Below are positions 35,225 to 43,808 of a DNA stretch of 64,000 bases, in pieces (position 1 is the first letter of the stretch; each line of letters opens with the position of its first letter). This DNA comes from Anaeromassilibacillus sp. An250 (lineage in GTDB: Bacteria; Bacillota; Clostridia; Oscillospirales; Acutalibacteraceae), in the NCBI RefSeq assembly GCF_002159845.1, contig NZ_NFJK01000007.1, positions 62,001-126,000 of the forward strand, in the 5' to 3' direction. The notes below the pieces were generated by a model. That model saw nothing but the letters and a program-made list of their open reading frames with translations. It had not been told where the DNA came from and did no database searches. A program made the translations under genes and the position numbers.

Positions 35225-36964
35225 TTATTCCACCAAGGGAATAGACGATTGCTCTTCTGTAGACGGTTCCGCAGGTTCGGAAAGCAACGCATCCGGATTT
35301 TCCGGACCCTTGCTGATGACGATGACCACCTGAGACCCATAGGGAAGTTCGCTCCCTTCCTCCAAGCCTTGGTAGCCGATCGCATAACCGGATGGAATCG
35401 TATCGCTGAATGCTTCGGCCTTTGTAGGGACAAAGCCTGCCGCGGTAACCGTTGTGGAAGCATCCGCGAGTGTTTTCCCAGCGATGGGCGGCAAGGTGCG
35501 GATCTCCGGACCCTTGCTTACCACCACAACGATGGAGCCGCCGCGTTCCATTTCTTCCCCAGGGGCAGGCGATTGCGAGATGACTTCGCCCTCCGGAACC
35601 GCATCGTTGAATTCTTCGGAGGAGCGGAGCACTTGATAGTCTGCCCCGGAGGAAGTGACCTCAATTAAAGAATCGTAGTTCTGCCCGATTAGGTTCGGAG
35701 CTTCGATCTTATCGTTTGGAATGGCCGACTCGCCAGGGGTTAACTGTAGCATAGCCGCTTCTTCGCCGCCGGATGCGTCGGAAGAGGATAAACTGGTTTC
35801 GGCTCCAGACTCCAGCCCTTCAGAGGTCTGTGTTTGGATAAAAGGCCCTCCATAAGAAAGCCAAATAACGCCGACGGCTGTAAACAAGACCAGCGCCACC
35901 AAGCAAGGAATTAACATCCAGGCCGCCGTGTGTTCTTTCTTTTGGGGAGGTTCCCGATTTTCAAGCCCTTCCGAAAGTTCCGGCCCCTCGATTGTAGCTG
36001 TAATCGTTGGTGCAGCGGAAAGCTCGGCACGCAACCGCTCAAATGTAGTTGTGCGTTTGTCCGGCATAACCTGCAGTGCATTCGCCAATGCTGTCACCAC
36101 ATGGGGCGGAATGGTGCGCAAAATATTGGTCGGAATCAAAAGCCGCGGGTCTTCCCGCCGCTTGAGGGCGTCCTGTGGCAATTCCCCGGTCAATGCAAAA
36201 AACAGGGAAGCTGCAAACCCATATACGTCCGTTGATTCATCGGGCACATACCCCATCACATACTGCTCAATGGCGGCACACCCCGGCGTCAGATCGGCCG
36301 GAAGATCGGCATCCGCACGGCGGACCGGCGCAATGCAAAAGCTTCCCAGGACCATCCTTCCATCCTTCATGATGCGCAGCGTATCGGGGGAAATCCCCAA
36401 ATGGCTGATTTTTGCCGTATGCATGGTGCTCAGAGCGGAAAGGACCGGCATAAAAAGCTGCCGGGCGGCGTTCCAGTTGAGGTTGCCGCCGCTGCGTTCG
36501 ACATAATAGCGCAGCGGAATGCTGTCGTGCCATTCGGATACGGTGTAAGCAGTGTGATTCTCCTCGAAGATATCGTAAATCTGGACAATTGTGGAGAGTT
36601 CCCGCAAATGGGCAATATCACGTGCATAGCTGAGAAAATCCGCAAGGTATTCGTTGAATGCCACTTCGTTGCCCGGCAGAATACGAATATCGGCCTCGCC
36701 GTCCGTACGTTCGCATAGGCTCTGCGGGAAGAATTCCCGCACCTCTACAGGCAGGCGGAGCACCGTATCGTATCCAATATAGGTCATGCCTTCGCCGTTG
36801 TTGGATTTCATACGTCCAACAATGTACCGGTTCTGTAACATAACCCGCAGAGGCAAGGCATGCGGCGCCTGTGGCTCGCCGGACTGGCAGCCGCAATTGG
36901 GACATTCACTTTTTCCGGCTGTATCCGACATACAGTTCATGCACAGGTTTTCATAACCAGCCAT
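35225..36964 (-). CDS. Membrane pseudokinase with zinc finger and two PASTA domains
   Basis: 579 residues: an N-terminal zinc-knuckle segment (CMNC, CPNCGC; residues 8-26), a Ser/Thr-kinase-like fold (about 46-315), one membrane helix (about 348-370), a low-complexity linker and two extracellular PASTA repeats (about 418-486 and 487-555). The kinase fold aligns with clostridial kinases that read VAIKEFFP and HRDISPDN, but here these are VEVREFFP, SHLGISPDT and, at the DFG site, GSF (207-209). The beta-3 lysine, the catalytic aspartate and the metal-binding aspartate are all lost, so activity is very unlikely. PASTA domains bind muropeptides in related kinases; a sensing or scaffold role is inference. 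Ribosome site GGAGG. Confidence 0.85.
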   Translation of the reverse strand: MAGYENLCMNCMSDTAGKSECPNCGCQSGEPQAPHALPLRVMLQNRYIVGRMKSNNGEGMTYIGYDTVLRLPVEVREFFPQSLCERTDGEADIRILPGNEVAFNEYLADFLSYARDIAHLRELSTIVQIYDIFEENHTAYTVSEWHDSIPLRYYVERSGGNLNWNAARQLFMPVLSALSTMHTAKISHLGISPDTLRIMKDGRMVLGSFCIAPVRRADADLPADLTPGCAAIEQYVMGYVPDESTDVYGFAASLFFALTGELPQDALKRREDPRLLIPTNILRTIPPHVVTALANALQVMPDKRTTTFERLRAELSAAPTITATIEGPELSEGLENREPPQKKEHTAAWMLIPCLVALVLFTAVGVIWLSYGGPFIQTQTSEGLESGAETSLSSSDASGGEEAAMLQLTPGESAIPNDKIEAPNLIGQNYDSLIEVTSSGADYQVLRSSEEFNDAVPEGEVISQSPAPGEEMERGGSIVVVVSKGPEIRTLPPIAGKTLADASTTVTAAGFVPTKAEAFSDTIPSGYAIGYQGLEEGSELPYGSQVVIVISKGPENPDALLSEPAEPSTEEQSSIPLVE

Positions 36965-37049
36965 GTCGTTTCCTCCACTTCTGTGGAACCGCATGGTGGG
37001 GCGGCTGCTCTTTGCCGCCCGGTCCTTCATCCCCTTTGGTTGTTTGATG

Positions 37050-37138
37050 GGAAAGACCTTTCCAGGAAGCGCCCGCTTCCCGGTTCCTTCGACGGTTCCT
37101 AAACTTTATACATTACTATTGTTGCAGAAAGGAACCGT
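37050..37138 (-). promoter_or_regulatory. Structured leader upstream of the pseudokinase gene
   Basis: In the 176-base gap after yebC the minus-strand RNA can form ACGGTTCCT/AGGAACCGT (arms at 37130-37138 and 37092-37100) and then GC-rich hairpins at 37065-37080 and 37050-37063. GGTTCC occurs at 37082 and 37094, giving an alternative partner for the first arm. No run of U follows, so it is not a plain terminator; function unknown. Confidence 0.35.
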
Positions 37139-37140
37139 TT

Positions 37141-37887
37141 TTATTCCTCGTCGTCTTCGTCTGCGTTCTCCCAGTTGTGCCATACGTTCTGCACGTCGTC
37201 GTTGTCTTCCAAAGCGTCCAACAGGCGGCGCATCTTAGTGATGGCGTCCTCATCGGTCAGGGTGGTGTAGGTACTCGGCACCATTTCCACTTCCGCAGAG
37301 ACGAATTCGTATCCCTTTTGCGTCAGGTCGTCCAGCACGCCGCTGAAATCATCCGGCTCTGTATAGATCTCGAAGACATCCTCGTCCGCCTGGAAATCGG
37401 AAGCGCCCGCTTCGAGGCAGTCCTCCATGACCTTGTCCTCTTCCAATCCCTCGCGCTCGATGACGAGTACACCCTTCTGCGAGAACATGAAGGAAACGCA
37501 TCCGGAGGTGCCGAGGTTTCCGCCGAATTTATCAAAGTAGTGGCGCACATCGCCGGCCGTGCGGTTGCGGTTGTCCGTCAAGGTCTCGACAATTACCGCG
37601 ATGCCGCTAGGACCATACCCCTCGTATGTAATGTTTTCATACTTGGCGTCGTCCCCTTCGCCCGCTGCCTTTTTAATGATGCGTTCAATATTTTCATTCG
37701 GCACATTAGCCGCCTTTGCTTTGGCAATACAATCCTTCAATTTGGAGTTGGAAGCCGGGTCCGGGCCGCCGCCCTCTTTTACCGCCACCGCCAATTCGCG
37801 TCCGATCTTTGTAAAGATCTTGGCTTTTGCGCCGTCTGTTTTTTCCTTCTTCCGCTTAATATTATTCCACTTCGAATGGCCTGACAT
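37141..37887 (-). CDS. yebC: YebC/PmpR-family protein
   Basis: 248 residues. It begins MSGHSKWNNIKRKKEKTDGA and carries KIFTKIGRELAVAVKEGGGPDP and YEGYGPSGIAVIVETLTDNRNRTA, the family hallmarks, with an acidic C-terminus. YebC proteins are annotated as DNA-binding regulators; some members (YebC2) relieve ribosome stalling at proline tracts, so a translation role is possible. AGGAGG precedes the ATG. It has its own promoter. Confidence 0.94.
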   Translation of the reverse strand: MSGHSKWNNIKRKKEKTDGAKAKIFTKIGRELAVAVKEGGGPDPASNSKLKDCIAKAKAANVPNENIERIIKKAAGEGDDAKYENITYEGYGPSGIAVIVETLTDNRNRTAGDVRHYFDKFGGNLGTSGCVSFMFSQKGVLVIEREGLEEDKVMEDCLEAGASDFQADEDVFEIYTEPDDFSGVLDDLTQKGYEFVSAEVEMVPSTYTTLTDEDAITKMRRLLDALEDNDDVQNVWHNWENADEDDEE

Positions 37888-37984
37888 AGAAAAATCCTCC
37901 TGCCTGTTCCAGATGGCTGGCGATCAAACCGTCTTCCAAGGAACCCCCAGCCTACTGTGTTTTTATACGTTTACAATACGTTTT

Positions 37985-38013
37985 ATCATATCACAATTTT
38001 TTGTACCTGACAA
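37985..38013 (-). promoter_or_regulatory. Promoter of yebC
   Basis: On the minus strand: TTGTCA (38008-38013), a 17-base spacer and TATGAT (37985-37990), about 100 bases before the yebC ATG. Confidence 0.65.
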
Positions 38014-38077
38014 GATAATAACAACCCATCGGGAGACATTCCTCTTAGAAAATCCTCTCGAAAGGGAAGAGACACCC

Positions 38078-39214
38078 TCAAATCAGTGTCCGGCCGTCGC
38101 AGTATTTGCATTCGAGCATATCGCCTGTTTCGAAATAAAGCCGCGGCAGATAGGGCTCCGTCTTGGTAATGCACTTGGGGTTGGAGCATTCCACCGGGTG
38201 GGAAGACTGCGTCGGCGGCTTTTTGCGCTTGTACTGGGGATTCATCAGCATGCTGAAGATCAACGCCATGCGCGCATACATCCCATAGACCGTCTGTTTA
38301 AAATAAGCGGCGCGCGGGTCCTCATCCACGTCCGGCGTAATTTCGTCTACGCGCGGCAGAGGATGCAGCACCTTCAAGTCCCGTTTGCCCATGTTCAATT
38401 TTTCCCGGTCGAGTACGTAGACGCCCTTTTGCGCTTCGTATTGTTCGCGGGTCGCGAAACGTTCCTGTTGGATGCGCGTCATATAGAGCACGTCCAGCAT
38501 GGGCATTGCTTCACTCAGGCTGGAAACTTCCACATATTTGCACCCGGCGGCGTTCATGATGTCCTTGACATAATTGGGCAGGGCCAATTCCGGCGTGGAA
38601 ATCAAAACAAAGGAGTTGTTGTGGTACCGTGTCATGGTCTTAATCAGCGAATGCACGGTGCGCCCGTACTTGAGGTCGCCGCATAGGCCGATGCACAGGT
38701 TGTCCAAACGTCCCTTTTCATTATATAAGGTAACGAGATCCGTCAATGTCTGCGTCGGATGCAGGTGCCCGCCGTCGCCCGCGTTGATGACCGGGACACG
38801 CGAGTACATCGCTGCGGCTTCCGCCGCGCCTTCCAGCGGATGGCGGACCACCAAAATGTCCGCGTAGCCGCTTACAACCGTCACCGTATCCTTCAAGCTC
38901 TCGCCCTTGCTGACCGAGGAGCTCTGCGGATTGTCAAAACCGATGATCTCGCCTCCCAAACGGAGCATTGCCGTTTGGAACGACATCTTTGTGCGGGTTG
39001 ACGGTTCATAAAACAAGGTTGCCATGATCTTGCCGCGGCAGGACTCGCAGTATTCCTTTGGATAATTCCGAATCTGATTGGCCAGCGCGATCATCTCACC
39101 GATCTCTGCCAAGCTGGATTGATCCAAATCGATCATGTTGCTGATCTGCACAATGCCTCCCAGCTTGCTGAGCTTTACCTCGCCGCGCAATTTGCTGATA
39201 TCCAAGCATACCAC
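38078..39214 (-). CDS. pyrB: Aspartate carbamoyltransferase with C-terminal PyrI-like zinc module
   Basis: Condenses carbamoyl phosphate with aspartate in the first committed step of pyrimidine synthesis. 378 residues, longer than the usual 300-310. Catalytic motifs: FYEPSTRTKMSFQTAM, SSSVSKGESLKDT, NAGDGGHLHPTQTLTD, GDLKYGRTVHSL and LHPLPRVDEI. The extra C-terminus holds C-x4-C-x20-C-x2-C (CSNPKC ... CKYC), like the zinc domain of regulatory PyrI but without its nucleotide-binding domain. The start is unclear: GTG at 39214 has no ribosome site, TTG at 39205 follows GGGGTGG, and ATG at 39136 is also in frame. No other pyr gene is adjacent. Confidence 0.9.
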   Translation of the reverse strand: MVCLDISKLRGEVKLSKLGGIVQISNMIDLDQSSLAEIGEMIALANQIRNYPKEYCESCRGKIMATLFYEPSTRTKMSFQTAMLRLGGEIIGFDNPQSSSVSKGESLKDTVTVVSGYADILVVRHPLEGAAEAAAMYSRVPVINAGDGGHLHPTQTLTDLVTLYNEKGRLDNLCIGLCGDLKYGRTVHSLIKTMTRYHNNSFVLISTPELALPNYVKDIMNAAGCKYVEVSSLSEAMPMLDVLYMTRIQQERFATREQYEAQKGVYVLDREKLNMGKRDLKVLHPLPRVDEITPDVDEDPRAAYFKQTVYGMYARMALIFSMLMNPQYKRKKPPTQSSHPVECSNPKCITKTEPYLPRLYFETGDMLECKYCDGRTLI

Positions 39215-39232
39215 CCCATTCTTATTTTTTCC

Positions 39233-39261
39233 ATTCTATCACCCTTTCCTGCATTTTACAA
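39233..39261 (-). promoter_or_regulatory. Promoter of pyrB
   Basis: On the minus strand: TTGTAA (39256-39261), a 17-base spacer and TAGAAT (39233-39238). The predicted start is only about 12 bases before the GTG, so there is no room for a PyrR attenuator. Confidence 0.5.
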
Positions 39262-39326
39262 GCGCATTCCCGTCAAAGCGCACAGTACGGCCAGATATTG
39301 ACAGGCTGAAATTAACAGAACGACTC

Positions 39327-39355
39327 TTGACAATTCTCCGGCTTTTTCGTAAAAT
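39327..39355 (+). promoter_or_regulatory. Promoter of the activase operon
   Basis: TTGACA (39327-39332), a 17-base spacer and TAAAAT (39350-39355). The leader is about 90 bases long and contains a perfect 9-bp hairpin, ATGGCCGCA (39398-39406) with TGCGGCCAT (39414-39422), that is not followed by T residues. Confidence 0.75.
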
Positions 39356-39454
39356 GTGTTATCAGATATTTAATGTAGTTAACTTTTTTAAATTGGGATG
39401 GCCGCATCGTATGTGCGGCCATATAGCGGCTAAAAGGCCAGAAGAGGGTGTCAT

Positions 39455-42349
39455 ATGAAAGTCGGTTTAGACGTCGGCTCCACGACCATCAAATGCGTGG
39501 TTCTCGACGACCAGAACAACATTGTTTATAAGTCCTATGAACGCCATCTTTCACAGATTACGGAGAAGATGAGCGAGTTGCTCACCAAAGTGCGCGATGA
39601 GGTCATCCACGGCACGGACGCACAGATTACGGTTTCCGGTTCCGCTGGGATGGGCGTGGCGGAAACCTGTAACCTGCCCTTTATGCAGGAAGTCTACGCG
39701 ACGCGCATCGCCATCGGCAAATTGATCCCGGATGCGGACGTTATTATTGAGCTGGGCGGCGAGGACGCCAAGATCCTGTTTTTGTCCGGCGGCATGGAAG
39801 TCCGCATGAACGGCACATGCGCCGGTGGAACGGGGGCGTTCATCGATCAGATGGCGACCCTGCTGAACGTATCGCTCGATGAGATGAACGAGCTGGCGGC
39901 GGAGTATGAAAAAATTTATACCATCGCATCCCGGTGCGGCGTTTTCGCCAAATCGGACATCCAGCCGCTTTTGAACCAGGGCGCGCGGAAGAGCGATATA
40001 TCCGCCAGCATCTTTGCCGCTGTTGCCAACCAGACCATCGCCGGGCTTGCACAGGGACGGCAGATCAAGGGAAACGTGGTTTACCTTGGCGGACCGCTTA
40101 CGTTTCTTTCGGGGTTGCGCGATGCGTTTGACACGGCGTTAAAGGTGAAGGGGCTTTGCCCGGAGAATTCCCTTTATTATGTGGCGCTCGGCGCTGCATT
40201 CAGCAGTGCGACTTCCATTGACCTAGAAACAGCTTTAAAGAATATTGCTAATTACGGAACAAAAGCGGCGTTCCTCTCCATTGAGCCGCTGTTCAACAAC
40301 GAAGAGGAATATGAGGCTTTCCGTAAGCGTCACGAGGCGTGCAAAGCGCCGCGGGGCGATATCGCCTCCTATCAGGGGGAGGCCTATCTGGGCGTCGATG
40401 CGGGTTCCACCACCGTCAAAACCGTGTTGCTCGGCAAGGACGGGGAGATCCTCGATTCGATGTATCAGAGCAACTCCGGCAACCCGGTCCCGATCATCCG
40501 GGAATATTTGTTGGGGCTGTATCACGATCATCCCAATATTCAGATCCGCTCCTCCGCCGTCACCGGATACGGGGAAGAGCTCTTGAAAAACGCATTTGGA
40601 ATTGACTGGGGCATTGTGGAAACCGTCGCGCATTTTACGGCGGCCAAGCATTTCCTGCCGGATGTGGATTTTGTCATCGATATCGGCGGCCAGGATATGA
40701 AATGCTTCAAGATCCGCAAGGGCGCCATCGATAATATCTTTTTGAACGAGGCTTGTTCTTCTGGATGCGGGTCCTTTTTACAGACCTTTGCTAACACATT
40801 GGGATATAGCATCCAGGACTTTGCAAAGCTTGGGTTGTTTGCCAAGCATCCAGTCGATTTGGGTTCCCGCTGCACCGTATTTATGAACTCTTCGGTCAAA
40901 CAGGCGCAGAAGGACGGCGCGACAACCGAGGATATTTCCGCCGGCCTGTCGGTCAGCGTTGTAAAAAATGCCATTTATAAGGTCATCCGTGCTTCTTCCG
41001 CGGAGGAACTGGGGAAAAATATTGTTGTCCAGGGTGGCACGTTCCTGAACGACGCGGTCCTGCGCGTCTTTGAAAAGGAACTCGGCGTAAACGTCGTGCG
41101 CCCGGATATCTCCGGGCTGATGGGCGCCTATGGTGCGGCGCTCTATGCGATGAATAAGGCTGGCAAGGCCAGCACGTTGTTGTCTTTGGAAGAGCTGGAG
41201 AACTTTACGCACGAAGTCCGCGTGACCTCCTGCGGCTTGTGCAACAACCATTGCCGCCTGACCATCAACGTCTTTGGCGGAAACCGCCGGTTCATCGGCG
41301 GAAACCGCTGTGAAAAACCCGTAACAAAGCGTTCCAATCAGAGCGAACAGAACATGTATGCCTTTAAACTTGAAACGCTCCGTTCATATCTTCCGGTGGA
41401 GGGGCCGCGCGGCAAGCTGGGCTTTCCCATGGGATTGAATATGTACGAACTGCTGCCGTTCTGGTATACGTTCTTTACCAAGCTTGGGTTTGAGGTGGTT
41501 ACGTCCCCGCTCTCCTCGCGTGAATTGTATATCAAGGGACAGAGCACCATTCCAAGCGACACGGTCTGCTTCCCTGCAAAGCTCATGCATGGGCATGTGG
41601 ATGCGCTGATTGAGCAAGGCATCCAGAATATCTTCTATCCGTGTATGTCCTATAACTTTGACGAGAAGTTGGGGGACAATCACTACAACTGCCCGGTGGT
41701 GGCCTATTACCCGGAGGTCATTTCTGCGAATATGGCCAACCTCAGAGGATTGACGTTTATCCACGATTATGTCGGCATTCACCGCAAGCGCGACTTTCCC
41801 AAGAAAATGCACGCCATTTTAGCGCAGTATTTTGACGGCATTTCCCTGCCGGAGGTGAAGCAGGCCGCGAAAGACGCTTACGCCGAATACGACGCCTATA
41901 TGCAGAAGATCCGCGAGAAGGGCGACGAGATGATCGCGCAGGCCCGTGCGGAGGGGAAGCCGATTATCATTTTGAGTGGCCGCCCGTACCACCTCGATCC
42001 GGAAATCAACCACGGAATCGACAAGCTGATTACCAGCTTGGGCGCGGCTGTTATTTCGGAGGATGTCATCAGCGCCAAAGAAACGAAATTTTCAGTCGGC
42101 GTCTTGAACCAGTGGACGTATCATGCGCGCCTGTATGCAGCCGCTGAATATGTGGGCAGCCAGAAGGATATGAATCTGGTGCAGCTCGTCTCCTTTGGCT
42201 GCGGTGTGGACGCCATTACGACGGACGAGGTGCGCAGCATTTTGGAATCCCATAACAAAATCTATACACAGATCAAAATAGACGAAATTACGAACCTTGG
42301 CGCAGTCAAGATCCGCCTGCGCAGCCTGTTCGCCGCTCTGGAGGGCTGA
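39455..42349 (+). CDS. 2-hydroxyacyl-CoA dehydratase activase-like protein, two ASKHA domains plus DUF2229
   Basis: 964 residues. Two BadF/HgdC-type ASKHA ATPase domains in tandem: GLDVGSTTIK (4-13) with GGEDAKILF and CAGGTGAFIDQMA, and LGVDAGSTTVKTVLLG (about 310) with DIGGQDMKCFKIRKG and CSSGCGSFLQTFA; the cysteines are those that bind the [4Fe-4S] cluster of activases. Then comes a DUF2229-type region (SCGLCNNHCRLTIN, GFPMGLNMYELLPFW). In many Clostridia this is one protein of about 1,400 residues with a further C-terminal dehydratase-like part; here that part is the next gene. The substrate is not known, and the classical HgdAB partners are not in the window. Confidence 0.85.
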   Translation: MKVGLDVGSTTIKCVVLDDQNNIVYKSYERHLSQITEKMSELLTKVRDEVIHGTDAQITVSGSAGMGVAETCNLPFMQEVYATRIAIGKLIPDADVIIELGGEDAKILFLSGGMEVRMNGTCAGGTGAFIDQMATLLNVSLDEMNELAAEYEKIYTIASRCGVFAKSDIQPLLNQGARKSDISASIFAAVANQTIAGLAQGRQIKGNVVYLGGPLTFLSGLRDAFDTALKVKGLCPENSLYYVALGAAFSSATSIDLETALKNIANYGTKAAFLSIEPLFNNEEEYEAFRKRHEACKAPRGDIASYQGEAYLGVDAGSTTVKTVLLGKDGEILDSMYQSNSGNPVPIIREYLLGLYHDHPNIQIRSSAVTGYGEELLKNAFGIDWGIVETVAHFTAAKHFLPDVDFVIDIGGQDMKCFKIRKGAIDNIFLNEACSSGCGSFLQTFANTLGYSIQDFAKLGLFAKHPVDLGSRCTVFMNSSVKQAQKDGATTEDISAGLSVSVVKNAIYKVIRASSAEELGKNIVVQGGTFLNDAVLRVFEKELGVNVVRPDISGLMGAYGAALYAMNKAGKASTLLSLEELENFTHEVRVTSCGLCNNHCRLTINVFGGNRRFIGGNRCEKPVTKRSNQSEQNMYAFKLETLRSYLPVEGPRGKLGFPMGLNMYELLPFWYTFFTKLGFEVVTSPLSSRELYIKGQSTIPSDTVCFPAKLMHGHVDALIEQGIQNIFYPCMSYNFDEKLGDNHYNCPVVAYYPEVISANMANLRGLTFIHDYVGIHRKRDFPKKMHAILAQYFDGISLPEVKQAAKDAYAEYDAYMQKIREKGDEMIAQARAEGKPIIILSGRPYHLDPEINHGIDKLITSLGAAVISEDVISAKETKFSVGVLNQWTYHARLYAAAEYVGSQKDMNLVQLVSFGCGVDAITTDEVRSILESHNKIYTQIKIDEITNLGAVKIRLRSLFAALEG

Positions 42350-42372
42350 GCCCCATCCGAAAGGAGAATACT

Positions 42373-43662
42373 ATGGCAGAATTGAAATTCGATAAAACGG
42401 GCCGTCTCCTGTTTACCAAGGAGATGAAAAAGGAATACACCATCTTATGCCCGATGATGTTGCCCATCCATTTTGAGCTGTTTGTGGACGTGTTCCGCAG
42501 CTATGGCTATAAAGCGGAGCTGTTGACTACAAGCGGGCCAAACATCGTGCAGGAAGGGCTCAAATATGTGCACAACGATACGTGCTATCCCGCCCTGCTG
42601 GTGATCGGCCAGTTCATTGATGCCCTCAAAAGCGGCAAATATGACCTGGACCGCACAGCGTTGATTATCACACAGACGGGCGGCGGTTGCCGTGCGAGCA
42701 ATTATATCCACTTGTTGCGCAAGGCACTGCATAAGGCGGGATTCGACCAGATTCCCGTCATCTCGCTGAATCTTTCCGGCCTGGAGCACAACCCCGGTTT
42801 TTCGATCACCTTACCGATGATCCGCAAGATGGTAGCGGCTGTCATCTACGGCGACGCACTGATGCTGCTGAATAACCAAGTAAAGCCCTATGAGGTTGAA
42901 CCCGGCGCCAGCAAGCGCATGGTCCAGAAGTGGACGGCCGAACTGTGCAAGCAGTTCCGTCACAGCGAGGGCATGGGCCTGAAAAAAGAAGAGGCGAACC
43001 TCCAACGCATCGTGAAGGATTTTGCCTCGATCCCGATCAAGAAGACGCCAAAGATCAAAGTGGGCATTGTGGGCGAAATTTATGTCAAATACGCGGCGTT
43101 CGCTAACAACCATTTGGAGGATTTCCTGGCGGAGCAGGGCTGCGAGGTCAACGTGCCTGGTTTGATGTCGTTTGTTCAGTTTAAAATTGACAATCGCCTT
43201 GAGGACATCAAGCTCTATGGGGGCAGCAAAGCGAAGTATGCGGTGGTGAATGTCCTGATGGAATATGCTACCAAAATGCAGGATGCTTTAATCCGGGCGG
43301 TTAAAACAGAGCCGAAGTTCTATGCGCCGGCATCTTATGAGCATATTAAGAGCCTTGTCAAAGGCGTCATTGGATATGGCGACAAGATGGGGGAGGGCTG
43401 GCTTCTCACGGCCGAGATGCTGGAGCTCACCGAAGCGGGATATGAAAACATTGTCTGCGCGCAGCCGTTTGGCTGCCTGCCGAATCATATCTGCGGCAAA
43501 GGGATGATCCATCGCCTCCGCGAAGTTGCCCCGAATTCGAATATTGTCCCGATCGACTACGACCCGAGCGCTACCCGCGTCAACCAAGAAAACCGCATTA
43601 AGTTGATGCTGGCGGTTGCCCGGGAAAAAATGGCCGCTGCCGGGGAAGGAAAATCCGAGTGA
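42373..43662 (+). CDS. 2-hydroxyacyl-CoA dehydratase D-component-like protein
   Basis: 429 residues that match the C-terminal part of the large fused activase-related proteins: YTILCPMMLPIHFELFVDVF, VHNDTCYPALLVIGQFIDAL, TQTGGGCRASNYIHLLRKAL, VGIVGEIYVKYAAFANNHLE and QPFGCLPNHICGKGM. Conserved cysteines (DTCYPA, GGCRAS, GCLPNHICG) may hold an Fe-S cluster. It begins 23 bases after the activase with AAAGGAGA ahead, so it is a genuine separate gene and not a frameshift product. 964 + 429 is close to the size of the fused form. Confidence 0.83.
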   Translation: MAELKFDKTGRLLFTKEMKKEYTILCPMMLPIHFELFVDVFRSYGYKAELLTTSGPNIVQEGLKYVHNDTCYPALLVIGQFIDALKSGKYDLDRTALIITQTGGGCRASNYIHLLRKALHKAGFDQIPVISLNLSGLEHNPGFSITLPMIRKMVAAVIYGDALMLLNNQVKPYEVEPGASKRMVQKWTAELCKQFRHSEGMGLKKEEANLQRIVKDFASIPIKKTPKIKVGIVGEIYVKYAAFANNHLEDFLAEQGCEVNVPGLMSFVQFKIDNRLEDIKLYGGSKAKYAVVNVLMEYATKMQDALIRAVKTEPKFYAPASYEHIKSLVKGVIGYGDKMGEGWLLTAEMLELTEAGYENIVCAQPFGCLPNHICGKGMIHRLREVAPNSNIVPIDYDPSATRVNQENRIKLMLAVAREKMAAAGEGKSE

Positions 43663-43705
43663 CGGTTAGGCATATAGATCGTCCATCGTATCATAAAAAT
43701 AGCAG

Positions 43706-43742
43706 AAGGCACCAAACGAAAGACCGTTTGGTGCCTTTTTAA
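43706..43742 (+). terminator. Terminator after the activase operon
   Basis: AAGGCACCAAACG (43706-43718) pairs perfectly with CGTTTGGTGCCTT (43725-43737), followed by TTT. Confidence 0.92.
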
Positions 43743-43808
43743 CGTAGAATCGTTTTTCTATTTATTTGCTTGCCCCATAGGAAACAGGGATTCCAAGAGA
43801 GTGGCTTG

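Noticed and set aside
39215-39330. PyrR-type attenuator for pyrB
   Set aside because: The predicted transcript start is about 12 bases before the first start codon; no PyrR-binding or terminator structure is visible.
42340-42380. Possible frameshift joining the activase and the D-component-like gene
   Set aside because: The first frame ends in a normal stop, and the second has its own ribosome site (AAAGGAGA) and ATG after 23 bases; two genes are the simpler reading.
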